Positions 23,548 to 32,722 are shown, counted from the first letter of the stretch. The stretch: 64,000 bases of DNA from Streptomyces phaeolivaceus (GCF_009184865.1 NZ_CP045096.1:6944001-7008000); one strand, 5' to 3'. The notes: generated by a model from the letters alone, not told the origin. Translations and numbers: made by a program.

Positions 23548-25601
23548 GAGTAGTACTTCCTGTACAGCGCAAGGGCCGTCTCGATGGCCTGCGGATTCTG
23601 GCTGAACTTGGGGTCCTTGCTGAACATGGTCTGGAGTTTACTCATGTCGCCATCGACTCTCATGATGGACTTGAGCGCCGTGTACTCGACGCGATTCAAC
23701 GGGACGAGGCCGGGGCCGTCCACCGGGAATATGCGGCCGTGCGGCTCGACCACATAGCGCCTGCCATTGACGGCGTAACGCTGACTGTGCGGGTCGAACT
23801 GGGCGCGCCCTGCGGCGATTTCCGCTATGTCCTGACGGACCTTTTCCTTCGTTTCGGGGAGGATCACGGTGTTTTCGGTGTCGGGTCGGCCGCTGCGCAC
23901 ACCGCTGAGGTCGTGTCGAGAATTAGGGTACAGAAGCGTCTTTCCTCTGGCCGGTCCGATGACATCGTCGCCCGCCTGCCACTCCTTCGCCGGGGGAGGA
24001 GTGCCGCCCCCCGAAGGCGTATCGCCCTGCCCCGCACCGGAGTTGCTCCCGCCTCCCCTCTCCGAGCCGAGAGAGGCGCCTTCTGACGGAACAGCCGAGT
24101 GCCGGTTGTTCCCTGACGAATCTCCGGAGTCCGAAGAGTGTCCGGCGGTGTTCCTCGCAGGGCTCGAATCGTCGTTTCCGCGGCCTGCCGCCGAACTGTG
24201 CGACGGGCCGTGGCGGGCCTCGGACGCGGAATTCCCGCCGCCGTGGCCGGTGGCTTCGTGCGAGCCTCCGCCGCCCACTCCGGCGAACTCGGGCTGCCGC
24301 TCCGCAGTCTCCCCAGCAACCCCCCGCTCAGCAGCCGACTCTTCCCTCGGCCCCGTGTCCGACACGACGTTCCCGTCCCTGTCGACATGGATGAACTCAC
24401 CGTCCTCGATGCGCACCTTCGAGCCGTCGTCGAGTTCGAGGACGCTCGTCGCGCGGGAGGAGCCCGTCGAGGCGCCGAGGCTGGTGGAGAGGCGTGCCGT
24501 GATGTCGGAGAGCCGGGGGATGGTGTCCACGGTCTTGCCGCCGACCTTGAGCGCGGCCGAGACCGGGTCGAGATACTCGCCGATCTTCGCTGCCGCACCC
24601 GCGCCTTTGGCCACACCACTCCCGGCCTCCGCGCCCCTGGCCAGCCGGGTGAACGAACCGGCCCCAAGGGTGAAGGCGTTGAAGATCACCGTGCCGGAGG
24701 CCCGGACCGGGTTCTCCTCCCAGGTGTCCCAGGCGACCAGGCCCTTCGCGAACTCCTTGGCCGCTTGCTTTCCCCGCACCTCGTCGGCGCTCTCCTCGTC
24801 CGGTCCGATCGCCCAGTCCATGAAGGCGTCGTACGGAGTGATGGTGTACACACCGATGCCGGTCAATACGTCCCGTACGCCGCCCCAGGCCTCGCCGTCG
24901 AACGTGGCAAGGTCGTACAGACCCGTGACGGCCGGTTCGATGTTGTCCTTGTAGATGCCGTCCCAGACCAGGGTCTTGCCCCAGTGCCCGAGTTCCCAGG
25001 CGTGGTGGGACTCCTCGACAGGGCTGCCCCAGGGCAGTTCCTCGGCCTGCCTCAGCGCGCCGAGGTCGTAGCCGTACATCACCGTCCGGCCGTTGACGGT
25101 GTGGCTGCCGTCGTCGGCGACGAACTTCGGTCCGCCGACCAGCGCCGAGATTGTGCTGGCCGTCCGGCGCTCGGCGGCGCGGAAGGCGGCCTCCGCCGCG
25201 GCCACGTCGTCGAGCAGCTTCTGATGGCGCTCGACCTTGTCCTCGTCGTGCGTCCACTCGTCGTCGCCGTCGACGCTCTCGACGAACGCGTAGGCGTCCT
25301 GCTGGAGCCGGGCCAGCCGTTCGGCCGGGGGCCGGGCCTCGGCGCAGTACGTCTCCAGGGCGTCGGCGACGTCCTCCAGCTGCTCCGCGAAGGAGGACGC
25401 CCCGCTCATCACCGGCTCCGTGGTGGCGAACAGGTCGTCCGCCTCCGGCGCGATGTAGTACGCCCCCAGCGCCTGGAAGCGGGAGTGGACGTCCGCGCCG
25501 GCATTGCTGATGCCACTGGCATCGACCCGCAGCGCCGTGACGTCCTTCTCCAACTGCCCGAAGTCGCCGGTGAACTGGGGTATGCCGGCCGGCTCGATCA
25601 C
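23544..25601 (-). CDS. Polymorphic toxin-like effector with unrecognised C-terminal domain
   Basis: 685 residues from a GTG at 25601. Residues 1-190 are long helices of LXG/WXG-like character (EKDVTALRVDASGISNAGAD, later KLLDDVAAAEAAFRAAERR), pointing to type VII-like export. The middle (about 190-400) holds FNAFTLGAGSFTRLARG, typical of pre-toxin regions, and Ala/Gly helices. A Ser/Gly/Asn/His-rich linker spans about 435-545. The C-terminal 130 residues (TLLYPNSRHDLSG..., RYVVEPHGRIFPVDGPG, LYRKYYS at the end) match no toxin fold I know. Overlaps the DUF6507-like gene (GTGA) and the immunity candidate (ATGA). Confidence 0.75.
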   Translation of the reverse strand: MIEPAGIPQFTGDFGQLEKDVTALRVDASGISNAGADVHSRFQALGAYYIAPEADDLFATTEPVMSGASSFAEQLEDVADALETYCAEARPPAERLARLQQDAYAFVESVDGDDEWTHDEDKVERHQKLLDDVAAAEAAFRAAERRTASTISALVGGPKFVADDGSHTVNGRTVMYGYDLGALRQAEELPWGSPVEESHHAWELGHWGKTLVWDGIYKDNIEPAVTGLYDLATFDGEAWGGVRDVLTGIGVYTITPYDAFMDWAIGPDEESADEVRGKQAAKEFAKGLVAWDTWEENPVRASGTVIFNAFTLGAGSFTRLARGAEAGSGVAKGAGAAAKIGEYLDPVSAALKVGGKTVDTIPRLSDITARLSTSLGASTGSSRATSVLELDDGSKVRIEDGEFIHVDRDGNVVSDTGPREESAAERGVAGETAERQPEFAGVGGGGSHEATGHGGGNSASEARHGPSHSSAAGRGNDDSSPARNTAGHSSDSGDSSGNNRHSAVPSEGASLGSERGGGSNSGAGQGDTPSGGGTPPPAKEWQAGDDVIGPARGKTLLYPNSRHDLSGVRSGRPDTENTVILPETKEKVRQDIAEIAAGRAQFDPHSQRYAVNGRRYVVEPHGRIFPVDGPGLVPLNRVEYTALKSIMRVDGDMSKLQTMFSKDPKFSQNPQAIETALALYRKYYS

Positions 25602-25996
25602 TCGGCGCCGCCTTCTCGGCCCTCGCCGCTGCCCTTGCCCGGCAACTCCACCTTCGGTGCCGCGAGCGCGTTCCGCTGTGCGGTGGCCGCCATCTCCAGG
25701 GCTCCGCCCTCGTAGTATCCGGTGGCGGTCCGGGCCCCGCTCACTGACTTCGCCGCGCGCGCTCCGAGAAACAGCACGTCCTTCGCGGTCCCCTCCACGA
25801 ACAACGCCAGCGCCGCGCCGACGGCCCCGGTCTCCGGCGCCCCGCAGTACGCCCCGCTGATCGTTCCGGCGGACTCGGCGGCGCTCGCCACGTCCGTGCC
25901 GTACGCCTTGACGTCCTTGGCCAGGTCGTCCATCGCGTCCTCGACCAGCGAGGTCACGAACTGGACGCCGGACGAGGAGATGTCCCACCCCGTCAT
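25598..25996 (-). CDS. DUF6507-like small helical partner protein
   Basis: 132 residues beginning MTGWDISSSGVQFVTSLVED, the start typical of DUF6507 proteins, which resemble ESX/WXG100-type helical hairpins. GVGAALALFVEGTAKDVLFL is amphipathic. Likely a secretion partner or chaperone for the downstream effector. ATG preceded by a G-rich ribosome site. First gene of the operon. The upstream 91 bp (25997-26087) contains the imperfect inverted repeat GTTGCGCGTGCAACG, a possible operator. Confidence 0.75.
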   Translation of the reverse strand: MTGWDISSSGVQFVTSLVEDAMDDLAKDVKAYGTDVASAAESAGTISGAYCGAPETGAVGAALALFVEGTAKDVLFLGARAAKSVSGARTATGYYEGGALEMAATAQRNALAAPKVELPGKGSGEGREGGAE

Positions 25997-26087
25997 GCCC
26001 CACCCCCACAACGCGCCTGAGAATCTTCGAACATGATTTCTCATAACGCGTTGCGCGTGCAACGTGGTTGCGCGAGGCGCGCCACGT

Positions 26088-27467
26088 TCAGGCCACCCGT
26101 TCCCGCTCTCGTTCGTCCGCGTACGCCCGCAACGACCCCACCACCGTGTTCGTGACCGCGACCAGCGGCACGGCCACCACCGCGCCCCCGATCCCCGCGA
26201 TCATGCCACCGGCGGCAACCGCCAGGACGACTGCCAGGGGGTGTACCCGTACGGCCCGGCCGAGGATGAACGGCTGGAGGATGTGCCCCTCGATCTGCTG
26301 GACGGCGAGCACCACGACCAGTGTCATCACGGCCGTGAAGACGCCCTGCGTCACCAGCGCCACGACCACCGCCAGCGCGCCCGAGACGACCGCGCCGACC
26401 AGCGGGATGAAGGCGAACAGGAAGATGAACACGGCCAGCGGGACGGCCATCGGCACATCAAGGAAGTAGATCCCGAGGCCGATGAAGATCGCGTCGATCA
26501 GCGCCACTATCACCGTGCCGCGCACATACGCCGTCAACGTCCGCCAGGCGCGCGGCCCGGCGTCCGAGACCCCCGGCCGGGCCGCCGCCGGCACCAGCTT
26601 CAGCGTCCACTGCCAGATCCGCCTGCCGTCGTACAGCAGGAAGAGCGTGGAGAACATCGTCAGGAGGATGCCGGTGAGCGCCTCGACGATGACGGTCACA
26701 CCCTCCAGTCCGGCCGAGGTGATGGTGTCCGTGTTGTCGCTGATCGCCTCGCGGAGGTTCTTGGCGATGTCGTTGATCTGGTTCTCGGTGACATGGAACG
26801 GGCTGTCGAGCAGCCAGCGCTGCAACTCGTCGATGCCGTCCTGGATCTGGTCGGAGAGGTCGTCGATGTTCTCCATGACCTGCCAGGTGACGAACCAGCC
26901 GATCAGCCCCATGACGACGAAGCCGAGGACGGCCGACAGGGCCGTGGCGAGGCCGCGCGGTACGCCGTACCGGGTCAGCCGGGCCACCATCGGCTGGAGC
27001 AGGGCGGTGACGAGCAGCGCGGTGGTGAACGACAGCACCAGCAGCTGTACGGAGCTGATGATCCGCATCAACACCCAGACGGTGCCCGCGAGAACGAGCA
27101 GCCGCCACCCGGCCTCCGCCGCGACCCGCATCCCCCACGGCACGGCCGTCGCGGGGTCGGGCCGGGTGTGGAGTACGGGCGCGTCCGTACGGGCCGGGGC
27201 CGGGGCCGCGCCGGCGGGGGAGCCCGGCGAGACGCCCGCACCGCCGCCGTGGCCGTCTCCGTGGCCGTCGCCGTCCCCACTCCCGGTCTCCTCGGCGCCC
27301 CCGGAGCCGGCGTCACCGGAGTTGCGACCGTCGTCCTCCCGGCCGTCGCCCGCCCCCGCCCCCGCCCCCTCCGACTCGATCTCCGCCCGGCGCCGCTCCA
27401 ACCGCTCGCCCCACCCGCTCAGTCCGGCGCCGATCCGGCCGAGCCACCCGGGAACCCGCGACATCAT
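26088..27467 (-). CDS. AI-2E/PerM-family transporter
   Basis: 459 residues. A charged Gly/Asp-rich cytoplasmic N-terminus (to about 105) is followed by about eight transmembrane helices, including paired helices near 125-165, an insertion with two helices (about 200-260) and the family motif IEGHILQPFILGRAVRVHPL (about 405-424). The substrate is unknown; in mycobacteria PerM relatives affect cell division and persistence. ATG-ATG at 27467/27464 with GGAAGAGGA upstream. Confidence 0.9.
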   Translation of the reverse strand: MMSRVPGWLGRIGAGLSGWGERLERRRAEIESEGAGAGAGDGREDDGRNSGDAGSGGAEETGSGDGDGHGDGHGGGAGVSPGSPAGAAPAPARTDAPVLHTRPDPATAVPWGMRVAAEAGWRLLVLAGTVWVLMRIISSVQLLVLSFTTALLVTALLQPMVARLTRYGVPRGLATALSAVLGFVVMGLIGWFVTWQVMENIDDLSDQIQDGIDELQRWLLDSPFHVTENQINDIAKNLREAISDNTDTITSAGLEGVTVIVEALTGILLTMFSTLFLLYDGRRIWQWTLKLVPAAARPGVSDAGPRAWRTLTAYVRGTVIVALIDAIFIGLGIYFLDVPMAVPLAVFIFLFAFIPLVGAVVSGALAVVVALVTQGVFTAVMTLVVVLAVQQIEGHILQPFILGRAVRVHPLAVVLAVAAGGMIAGIGGAVVAVPLVAVTNTVVGSLRAYADERERERVA

Positions 27468-27550
27468 CCGTCCTCTTCCCCCGTCGCCCCTGCTGGTCAC
27501 CACTCCTCCCGGAGGCCGCGATTCCTCTCGGCGGCTCCGACCGTACATGC

Positions 27551-27587
27551 CCGAAGCCCCCCACCAAAGGACGGTGGAGGGCTTCGG
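27551..27587 (-). terminator. Strong hairpin terminator after the transglycosylase gene
   Basis: CCGAAGCCCCCCACC (27551-27565) and GGTGGAGGGCTTCGG (27573-27587) pair with two near-perfect blocks around a 7-base loop. It lies between the transglycosylase stop and the AI-2E gene, so it separates the two. Confidence 0.85.
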
Positions 27588-27630
27588 AAGGTTGAGCGGC
27601 CGAGTGGCGGGCACCCGGCGGTGAACCGGC

Positions 27631-28338
27631 CTAGTACCAGTGGTTGGCCTGCCAGAACGACCAGGCCTCGCACGGGCTGCCGTAGCGCGATTCCATGTAG
27701 TTGAGGCCCCACTTGATCTGCGTGGCCGGGTTGGTCTGCCAGTCGGAACCGGCGGACGACATCTTGGAGCCGGGCAGCGCCTGGAAGAGACCGTAGGCAC
27801 CCGAGGAGGGGTTGACGGCCTTGTAGTTCCAGGTGGACTCGTGGTTCACGATGTTGCTGAAACACGTCCACTGGTCGCTGGCCACGACCGCCTTCGCCAT
27901 CGCCTGGATCTCGGCGATGGTGTACGAACTCTGGATGGGGATGTCACCGAGCGAACCGGCGGCTTCGGACTTGGCCTCGGCTTCCGCCTCCGCCGCTTCC
28001 TTCGCCTTGCGTTCCTGCTCGGCCTTCTCCGCGGCCTTCTGCTTGTCGATCGCGTCCCGGGCCGCCTTCTTGCGGGCGGTCTCCTCGGCGTTCTTGCGGG
28101 CGCTCGCGTCGGCGGCGATGGCCTGGGCGTCGGCCTGAGTAGTCAGGGACGCGGCCTGTACCTGGGCCTGCTGGCCCACGGGTATGTCGGCGAGCAACGT
28201 GGTGTCGTTCGCGACCGCCTCGGCGTCGTCAGCGGTCGTCTGGGCGGTGCTGCCCGAGGCAACTCCGACGACACTGCCGACTGCGGTGACCGCGGTGGCC
28301 GAGGCCACTGCGAATCCCCGGACCGAAATCCGGCTCAC
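27631..28338 (-). CDS. Secreted lytic transglycosylase (SLT-like)
   Basis: 235 residues. Signal-like N-terminus (SRISVRGFAVASATAVTAVG), an Ala/Lys/Glu-rich coiled coil (about 75-150) and a lysozyme-like domain (about 160-235) with Glu in IVNHESTW, SGAYGLFQALPGSKM and GLNYMESRYGSP, ending WSFWQANHWY. Cleaves peptidoglycan glycan strands. I chose GTG at 28338 because GGAAGG stands 7 bases upstream; an ATG at 28356 is possible. A long leader upstream suggests complex control, as for other Streptomyces wall hydrolases. Confidence 0.88.
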   Translation of the reverse strand: MSRISVRGFAVASATAVTAVGSVVGVASGSTAQTTADDAEAVANDTTLLADIPVGQQAQVQAASLTTQADAQAIAADASARKNAEETARKKAARDAIDKQKAAEKAEQERKAKEAAEAEAEAKSEAAGSLGDIPIQSSYTIAEIQAMAKAVVASDQWTCFSNIVNHESTWNYKAVNPSSGAYGLFQALPGSKMSSAGSDWQTNPATQIKWGLNYMESRYGSPCEAWSFWQANHWY

Positions 28339-28733
28339 ACGGTTTCCTTCCAGCATCACCCGCCTCGGTGACCCTGGCGGACGCAATCGTGCCCCTGACG
28401 CTGGCCTCCCAACTGCGGGGTCACGGAGGCGCGGGCCCGATGGGCAACTCCCTTGCGGGGAGCGTCCCATGGTGCTCGGGCGGCATACGACGACGCTATG
28501 GAGTTGATCCGGACGGAGCCCGGTACTGCTGTTGTTCCGTACCTCCCCCACTGCCTTAAGGGCGTGGGCGGTACCCCCAGGGGTACAGGTGTAGGGGTAC
28601 AGGTATGTCGTATGCGGGGCCTGACAGAAATGAGACTCTGCCGTAACCCGACACCGCGAGGCAATTCAGTGGTGAGTGTGAAAGCTCACACCTCGTTTGA
28701 CGCGAGAGATTCAAGGAAAGCCGCACACGCCAA
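28339..28733 (-). promoter_or_regulatory. Long leader/promoter region of the transglycosylase gene
   Basis: No gene. Notable are GTACCCC-CA-GGGGTAC (28571-28586) with a further direct copy AGGGGTACAG (to 28602), a GTGTGA-aagc-TCACAC inverted repeat (28676-28691), and nested stem sequences (ATGGG...CCCAT around 28440-28475). These could be operators or a structured 5' leader. I could not match a c-di-AMP riboswitch confidently. Confidence 0.5.
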
Positions 28734-28777
28734 GGCGCCGCCCGGCTAGGCTGCTGAACCTTTTGCCGGACGGCGCC
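28734..28777 (-). terminator. Hairpin after the PhoH gene
   Basis: GGCGCCGCCCGGC (28734-28746) and GCCGGACGGCGCC (28765-28777) pair with one mismatch, 25 bp beyond the PhoH stop on the minus strand. No clear U-tract. Confidence 0.65.
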
Positions 28778-28801
28778 CAGGGGTTGGGGCCGCGGGGTGG
28801 G

Positions 28802-30127
28802 CTAAATCTGCCCGTCCTCCAGCATTTCGGTCACAAGGGCCGCGATCTGGGATCGTTCGGACCTCGTCAACGTGACGTGGGCGAAGAGCGGATGGCCCTT
28901 CAGCTTCTCGACCACGGCGACGACCCCGTCGTAGCGGCCGACGCGCAGGTTGTCGCGCTGGGCCACGTCATGGGTGAGGACCACCCGGGAGTTCGCGCCG
29001 ATGCGGGAGAGCACGGTCAGCAGGACGTTCCGCTCCAGTGACTGTGCCTCGTCCACGATCACGAACGCGTCATGGAGCGAGCGTCCGCGGATGTGGGTGA
29101 GCGGCAGGACCTCGAGCATCCCGCGGGCGGTGACCTCCTCGATGACCTCGCGGCTGGTGACCGCGGAGAGCGTGTCGAAGACCGCCTGCGCCCAGGGGCT
29201 CATCTTCTCGGACTCGGAGCCGGGCAGATAGCCCAGCTCCTGCCCGCCGACCGCGTACAGCGGCCGGAAGACCATCACCTTCTGGTGCTGGCGCCGCTCC
29301 AGCACGGCTTCCAGGCCCGCGCAGAGCGCGAGCGCCGACTTGCCGGTGCCGGCCCGGCCGCCCATCGACAGGATGCCCACGTCCGGGTCGAGCAGCAGAT
29401 CCAGCGCGATGCGCTGCTCCGCGCTGCGGCCCTTGATGCCGAACGCCTCCCGGTCGCCCCGCACGAGGCGGATGTTCCCGTCGGGCGTCACCCGGCCGAG
29501 GGCCTTGCCGCGCTCCGACTGGATCGTCAGACCGGTGTGCACGGGCAGCGTGCTCGCCTCGGGGACATAGATCGACCCTTCCTCGAACAGGATGTCGACC
29601 TGCTCGCCCGGCAGGGTCAGCTCGGACATCCCGGTCCACCCGGAGGCGTCCGTGATGGCCAGCTCCGCGCGGTACTCCTCGGCGAGGAGACCCACGGAGG
29701 ACGCCTTGATCCTGAGCGGGAGGTCCTTCGACACCACGGTGACATCGAATCCCTCGGCCTGCAGATTGCGGGCGACCGCCAGGATGCGGGAGTCGTTGTC
29801 CCCCAGGCGGTAGCCGCTCGGCAGCACGCTGGGATCCGAGTGATTGAGCTCGACCCTCACGGTCCCGCCGAGTTCCCCGATCGGGATGGGGGCGTCGAGG
29901 CGGCCGTGCCGGACCCGGAACTCGTCGAGCAGGCGCAGGGCCTGCCGGGCGAAGTAGCCGAGTTCGGGATGGTGCCTCTTCGCCTCCAGCTCCGTCACCA
30001 CGACGATCGGCAGCACGACTTCGTGCTCGTCGAAGCGGCTCAAAGCGTTCGGGTCGGCCAGCAGGACGCTGGTGTCGAGGACGTAGGTGCGCCGGTCTGG
30101 CATACGGCGCTTTGTGCTGGTCACCAC
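28802..30127 (-). CDS. PhoH2-type protein: PIN domain fused to PhoH ATPase
   Basis: 441 residues. N-terminal PIN ribonuclease domain (about 12-150) with [24 protein letters not shown] and [12 protein letters not shown] carrying the acidic site, followed by a PhoH ATPase (about 225-440) with Walker [14 protein letters not shown] and Walker [12 protein letters not shown]. Actinobacterial PhoH2 is an RNA helicase-ribonuclease. Full length with all motifs intact. GTG at 30127, next GTG codon also possible. Confidence 0.93.
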   Translation of the reverse strand: MVTSTKRRMPDRRTYVLDTSVLLADPNALSRFDEHEVVLPIVVVTELEAKRHHPELGYFARQALRLLDEFRVRHGRLDAPIPIGELGGTVRVELNHSDPSVLPSGYRLGDNDSRILAVARNLQAEGFDVTVVSKDLPLRIKASSVGLLAEEYRAELAITDASGWTGMSELTLPGEQVDILFEEGSIYVPEASTLPVHTGLTIQSERGKALGRVTPDGNIRLVRGDREAFGIKGRSAEQRIALDLLLDPDVGILSMGGRAGTGKSALALCAGLEAVLERRQHQKVMVFRPLYAVGGQELGYLPGSESEKMSPWAQAVFDTLSAVTSREVIEEVTARGMLEVLPLTHIRGRSLHDAFVIVDEAQSLERNVLLTVLSRIGANSRVVLTHDVAQRDNLRVGRYDGVVAVVEKLKGHPLFAHVTLTRSERSQIAALVTEMLEDGQI

Positions 30128-30453
30128 GGAAGGACGTACCCCCTCGGATGAGGTCGGGGAGCGACGGGTTCGAACTGGGCCGGTCGTCGGCGCCGTTGCA
30201 CGGGCCGATGACCGGCCCTCCGCTGCTTCGTCCGTGCTGTGACCGCACGATCGGGCTGGTGCAAAGGGCCTCCCGGGCGGACGGCCCCGAGCCGCCCGCT
30301 GAGATCCGACACCCGTGGTTCGGGTGTCGACCTGACTGGCTTATGCCCTCGAACATGCGCCGCCATGCCAAGCGGTACGACGGCGTCCCGGTGAACTCCT
30401 CGTTACTTCTGTCCCGATGGGGGTGATGCGCACCTCACCCGTAATGCGGAGTT
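30128..30453. other. Gene-free spacer between the PhoH and prenyltransferase genes
   Basis: No open frame with coding character. A perfect hairpin GACACCCG-TGGTT-CGGGTGTC lies at 30308-30328, either an operator for the PhoH promoter or the end of the upstream prenyltransferase transcript. Nothing else seen. Confidence 0.5.
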
Positions 30454-31227
30454 TCAGCCTCCGTAGCGGCGGTGTCGCACCGCGTAGTCGCGCATCGCGC
30501 GCAGGAAGTCGACCTTCCGGAACGCCGGCCAGAAGACGTCGCAGAAGTAGTACTCCGAGTGGGCGGTCTGCCAGAGCATGAATCCGGACAGCCGCTGCTC
30601 GCCGCTCGTGCGGATCACCAGATCGGGGTCGGGCTGGTCCACGGTGTACAGGTGCCGGCCGATCATGTCGATGTCGACGGATTCGGCGAGCTCGTCCATC
30701 GAGGTGCCCTTGTCCTGCGCCTCCAGGAGCATCGAACGCACCGCGTCGGCGATCTCCTGGCGTCCGCCGTACCCGATGGCGACGTTGACCAGTATCCCGT
30801 CGACGTCCGAGGTGGACTCCTCGGCCTCCTTGAGCGCGCTCTGCATCCCGGGGGACAGCAGGTCCATCGCCCCCACGTGGTGCACCCGCCAGCGGCCGTC
30901 GGCGGCGAGGGAGCGGACGGTGTCCTCGATGATCCCCAGCAGCGGGACGAGCTCTTCCTTGGGCCGGTTGAAGTTGTCGGTGGAGAGCAGCCAGAGCGTG
31001 ACGACCTTCACGTCCGTCTCGGTGCACCAGCCGAGGAACTCCTCGATCTTGTGGGCGCCGGCCTGGTGGCCCTCCATGGTGGTGGAGCCCGCGGCCTTCG
31101 CCCAGCGTCGACTGCCGTCCACGATGACGCCGATGTGCTTGGGCACCTGGGCGTGGTCGAGGTGACCCTCGACCCTGCGTGCGTAGACCTTGACCAACAG
31201 GCCGCGCAGTGTGTCGCGCAGGTTCAC
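30454..31227 (-). CDS. Short-chain Z-isoprenyl diphosphate synthase (UppS family)
   Basis: 257 residues. Condenses isopentenyl diphosphate onto an allylic diphosphate in cis. Motifs: HIGVIVDGSRRWA (about 31-43, with the catalytic Asp), LWLLSTDNFNRP, VNVAIGYGGRQEI and the C-terminal RTSGEQRLSGFMLWQ. The usual Asn after DG is Ser here. By neighbourhood with PhoH2 it corresponds to the Rv1086-type Z-farnesyl diphosphate synthase rather than the long-chain UppS near recO. Confidence 0.9.
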   Translation of the reverse strand: MNLRDTLRGLLVKVYARRVEGHLDHAQVPKHIGVIVDGSRRWAKAAGSTTMEGHQAGAHKIEEFLGWCTETDVKVVTLWLLSTDNFNRPKEELVPLLGIIEDTVRSLAADGRWRVHHVGAMDLLSPGMQSALKEAEESTSDVDGILVNVAIGYGGRQEIADAVRSMLLEAQDKGTSMDELAESVDIDMIGRHLYTVDQPDPDLVIRTSGEQRLSGFMLWQTAHSEYYFCDVFWPAFRKVDFLRAMRDYAVRHRRYGG

Positions 31228-31440
31228 GTGTTCCAGCCCCTCCGATGCGGTGGCAGTCCCCTTGGTTGGCAGAGCCTACCGGGGCTGGAGGCCAACTCCG
31301 CCAAGGGGTGTGCGGGGTTGGGGCGGCCCCGGGGCCGAGGGGGCGGACTCCCCGGGGGCCGAACTTCCGGCGGTTGCGACACCGGCTTCCGGCGGACGCC
31401 GGGCCGGCTTCCGGCAGCCGGAGGGTCGACTTCCGGGCAG

Positions 31441-31481
31441 AAAAAACGGGCCGGTCCGTGGGGGGGAGACGGACCGGCCCG
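31441..31481 (-). terminator. Strong intrinsic terminator on the minus strand
   Basis: CGGGCCGGTCCGT (31447-31459) pairs perfectly with ACGGACCGGCCCG (31469-31481) and is followed, on the minus strand, by six U residues (A run 31441-31446). It terminates transcripts entering from the methyltransferase side, 450 bp beyond that gene. Confidence 0.85.
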
Positions 31482-31933
31482 AGGGGGGGTTTCCACCATA
31501 ACCCTTCGTGAGTGATGCTGCGTGCATCGGCGTGCCACAACTACTCTCCGGAGCCGGGCGACAGCGTGGCGGTGAGTGCGGAAGCGTTCATTCAGGGTGT
31601 GATCGAGTGGTGATCATGGCCGAATCCCGGCGGATTCCAAGGAAGAATGAAGAGATCCAGCGTGGAATATGGGGTTTGCGCATTCTTGTGCGAGTTCCTG
31701 CGACTTCCGAGGAGGAGAGACTCCACGCCCCCGTGTGGGTGACCCCCACCCGGAACGCCCCCTTGACGCCCCCACCCCGGCGCGCGGCTTCGCGCAGCCC
31801 CCTCCACCGCGCGACGCCGCACCGCGCAGCTTTGCTCACGCGAATTACCTTGGTCCGAACCTACGCGAGTAGACCCGTGGAAGCCAAGCCGAGGGCGATA
31901 ACGATGTGGACGCCGACAAAGGCGTCAAGTACC
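31482..31933. other. Gene-free region upstream of the terminator
   Basis: No gene I can support. An AT-richer stretch lies near 31580-31720. An ATG at 31617 opens a plus-strand frame that runs into the methyltransferase antisense and shows no homology. A degenerate copy of the dispersed extragenic repeat lies near 31780-31830. A small RNA ending at the 31441-31481 terminator is possible. Confidence 0.4.
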
Positions 31934-32722
31934 TCACCGCCCGTCCCGCCTGCGGAGCTCGAAAAGATGCCGGGTGCTGTGCGCGACGAAGGGGCCCTCG
32001 CTCTCGATCTGCTCGTGCAGCGAGCGAAGCTGCGGCATATACGCGTCGACGGTGAACCCGGGCACCATCCAGACGACCTTCTTGAGGAAGTGGACGACGG
32101 CGGCGATGTCGTAGAACTCCATGCGGAGGCGCTCGGCCCGTAGATCCACGACCGCCAGTCCGGCGGCCTCGGCCTCGGCGCGCTCGCGGTCCGGGTGGCG
32201 GCCGCTTCGGGTCTCCTCCGGGAGCGGCCCGGTGAAGTGCTCGATCAGCTCGAAGACACTGCTCGGCCCGATGTGCTGGGCGAAGTACGTGCCGCCGGGC
32301 GTGAGCACCCGGGCGATCTCCGACCAGTGGGCCCGCACCGGATGCCTGCTGGTGACCAGGTCGAACACGGCGTCCCCGAACGGCAGCGGCGCGTCCTCCG
32401 GACTGGCCACGACCAGCGCGCCCCGAGGCCGCAGCAGAGCCGTGGCCCTGGCGACGTTCGGCGGCCAGCCCTCCGTGGCGACGGTCACCGCCGGGAAGCG
32501 GGGGGCGGAGGCGAGCACCTCCCCACCCCCGGTCTGGATGTCCAGCGCCACCGAGGCCCGCCCCAGCCGTTCCGCCATCCCCCGCGCGTACCCCCATGAA
32601 GGCCGAGCCTCCGTGGCCCGCCCCTCGAACCACGAGAAGTCCCACCCCTCGGTGGGCACGGCATCACCTTCGGTGACGAGCTCTTCGAAGGAGGGGGAGG
32701 GGAGGGGAGGGAGGGAGGCCAT
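31934..32722 (-). CDS. SAM-dependent class I methyltransferase
   Basis: 262 residues. Rossmann-type fold: motif I SVALDIQTGGGEVL (about 57-70), motif II VATEGWPPNV, motif IV-like PLPFGDAVFDLVTSRHPV and ARVLTPGGTYF typical of the Methyltransf_11 group. Gly-x-Gly-x-Gly is slightly degenerate (TGGGE). Substrate unknown. I start at MASLPPLP; the upstream open frame is the IS left flank. Confidence 0.85.
   Translation of the reverse strand: MASLPPLPSPSFEELVTEGDAVPTEGWDFSWFEGRATEARPSWGYARGMAERLGRASVALDIQTGGGEVLASAPRFPAVTVATEGWPPNVARATALLRPRGALVVASPEDAPLPFGDAVFDLVTSRHPVRAHWSEIARVLTPGGTYFAQHIGPSSVFELIEHFTGPLPEETRSGRHPDRERAEAEAAGLAVVDLRAERLRMEFYDIAAVVHFLKKVVWMVPGFTVDAYMPQLRSLHEQIESEGPFVAHSTRHLFELRRRDGR

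Noticed and set aside
28339..28733. c-di-AMP (ydaO) riboswitch upstream of the transglycosylase
   Set aside because: Streptomyces wall hydrolases often carry one, but I could not align the conserved core blocks by eye.
30308..30328. Possible tRNA-like arm (GGTTCGGGT)
   Set aside because: No other tRNA arms or acceptor stem around it; just an 8-bp hairpin.
31617..32143. Plus-strand ORF starting MAESRRIPRKNEE
   Set aside because: It runs antisense into the methyltransferase, has no ribosome site and turns to low-complexity sequence.
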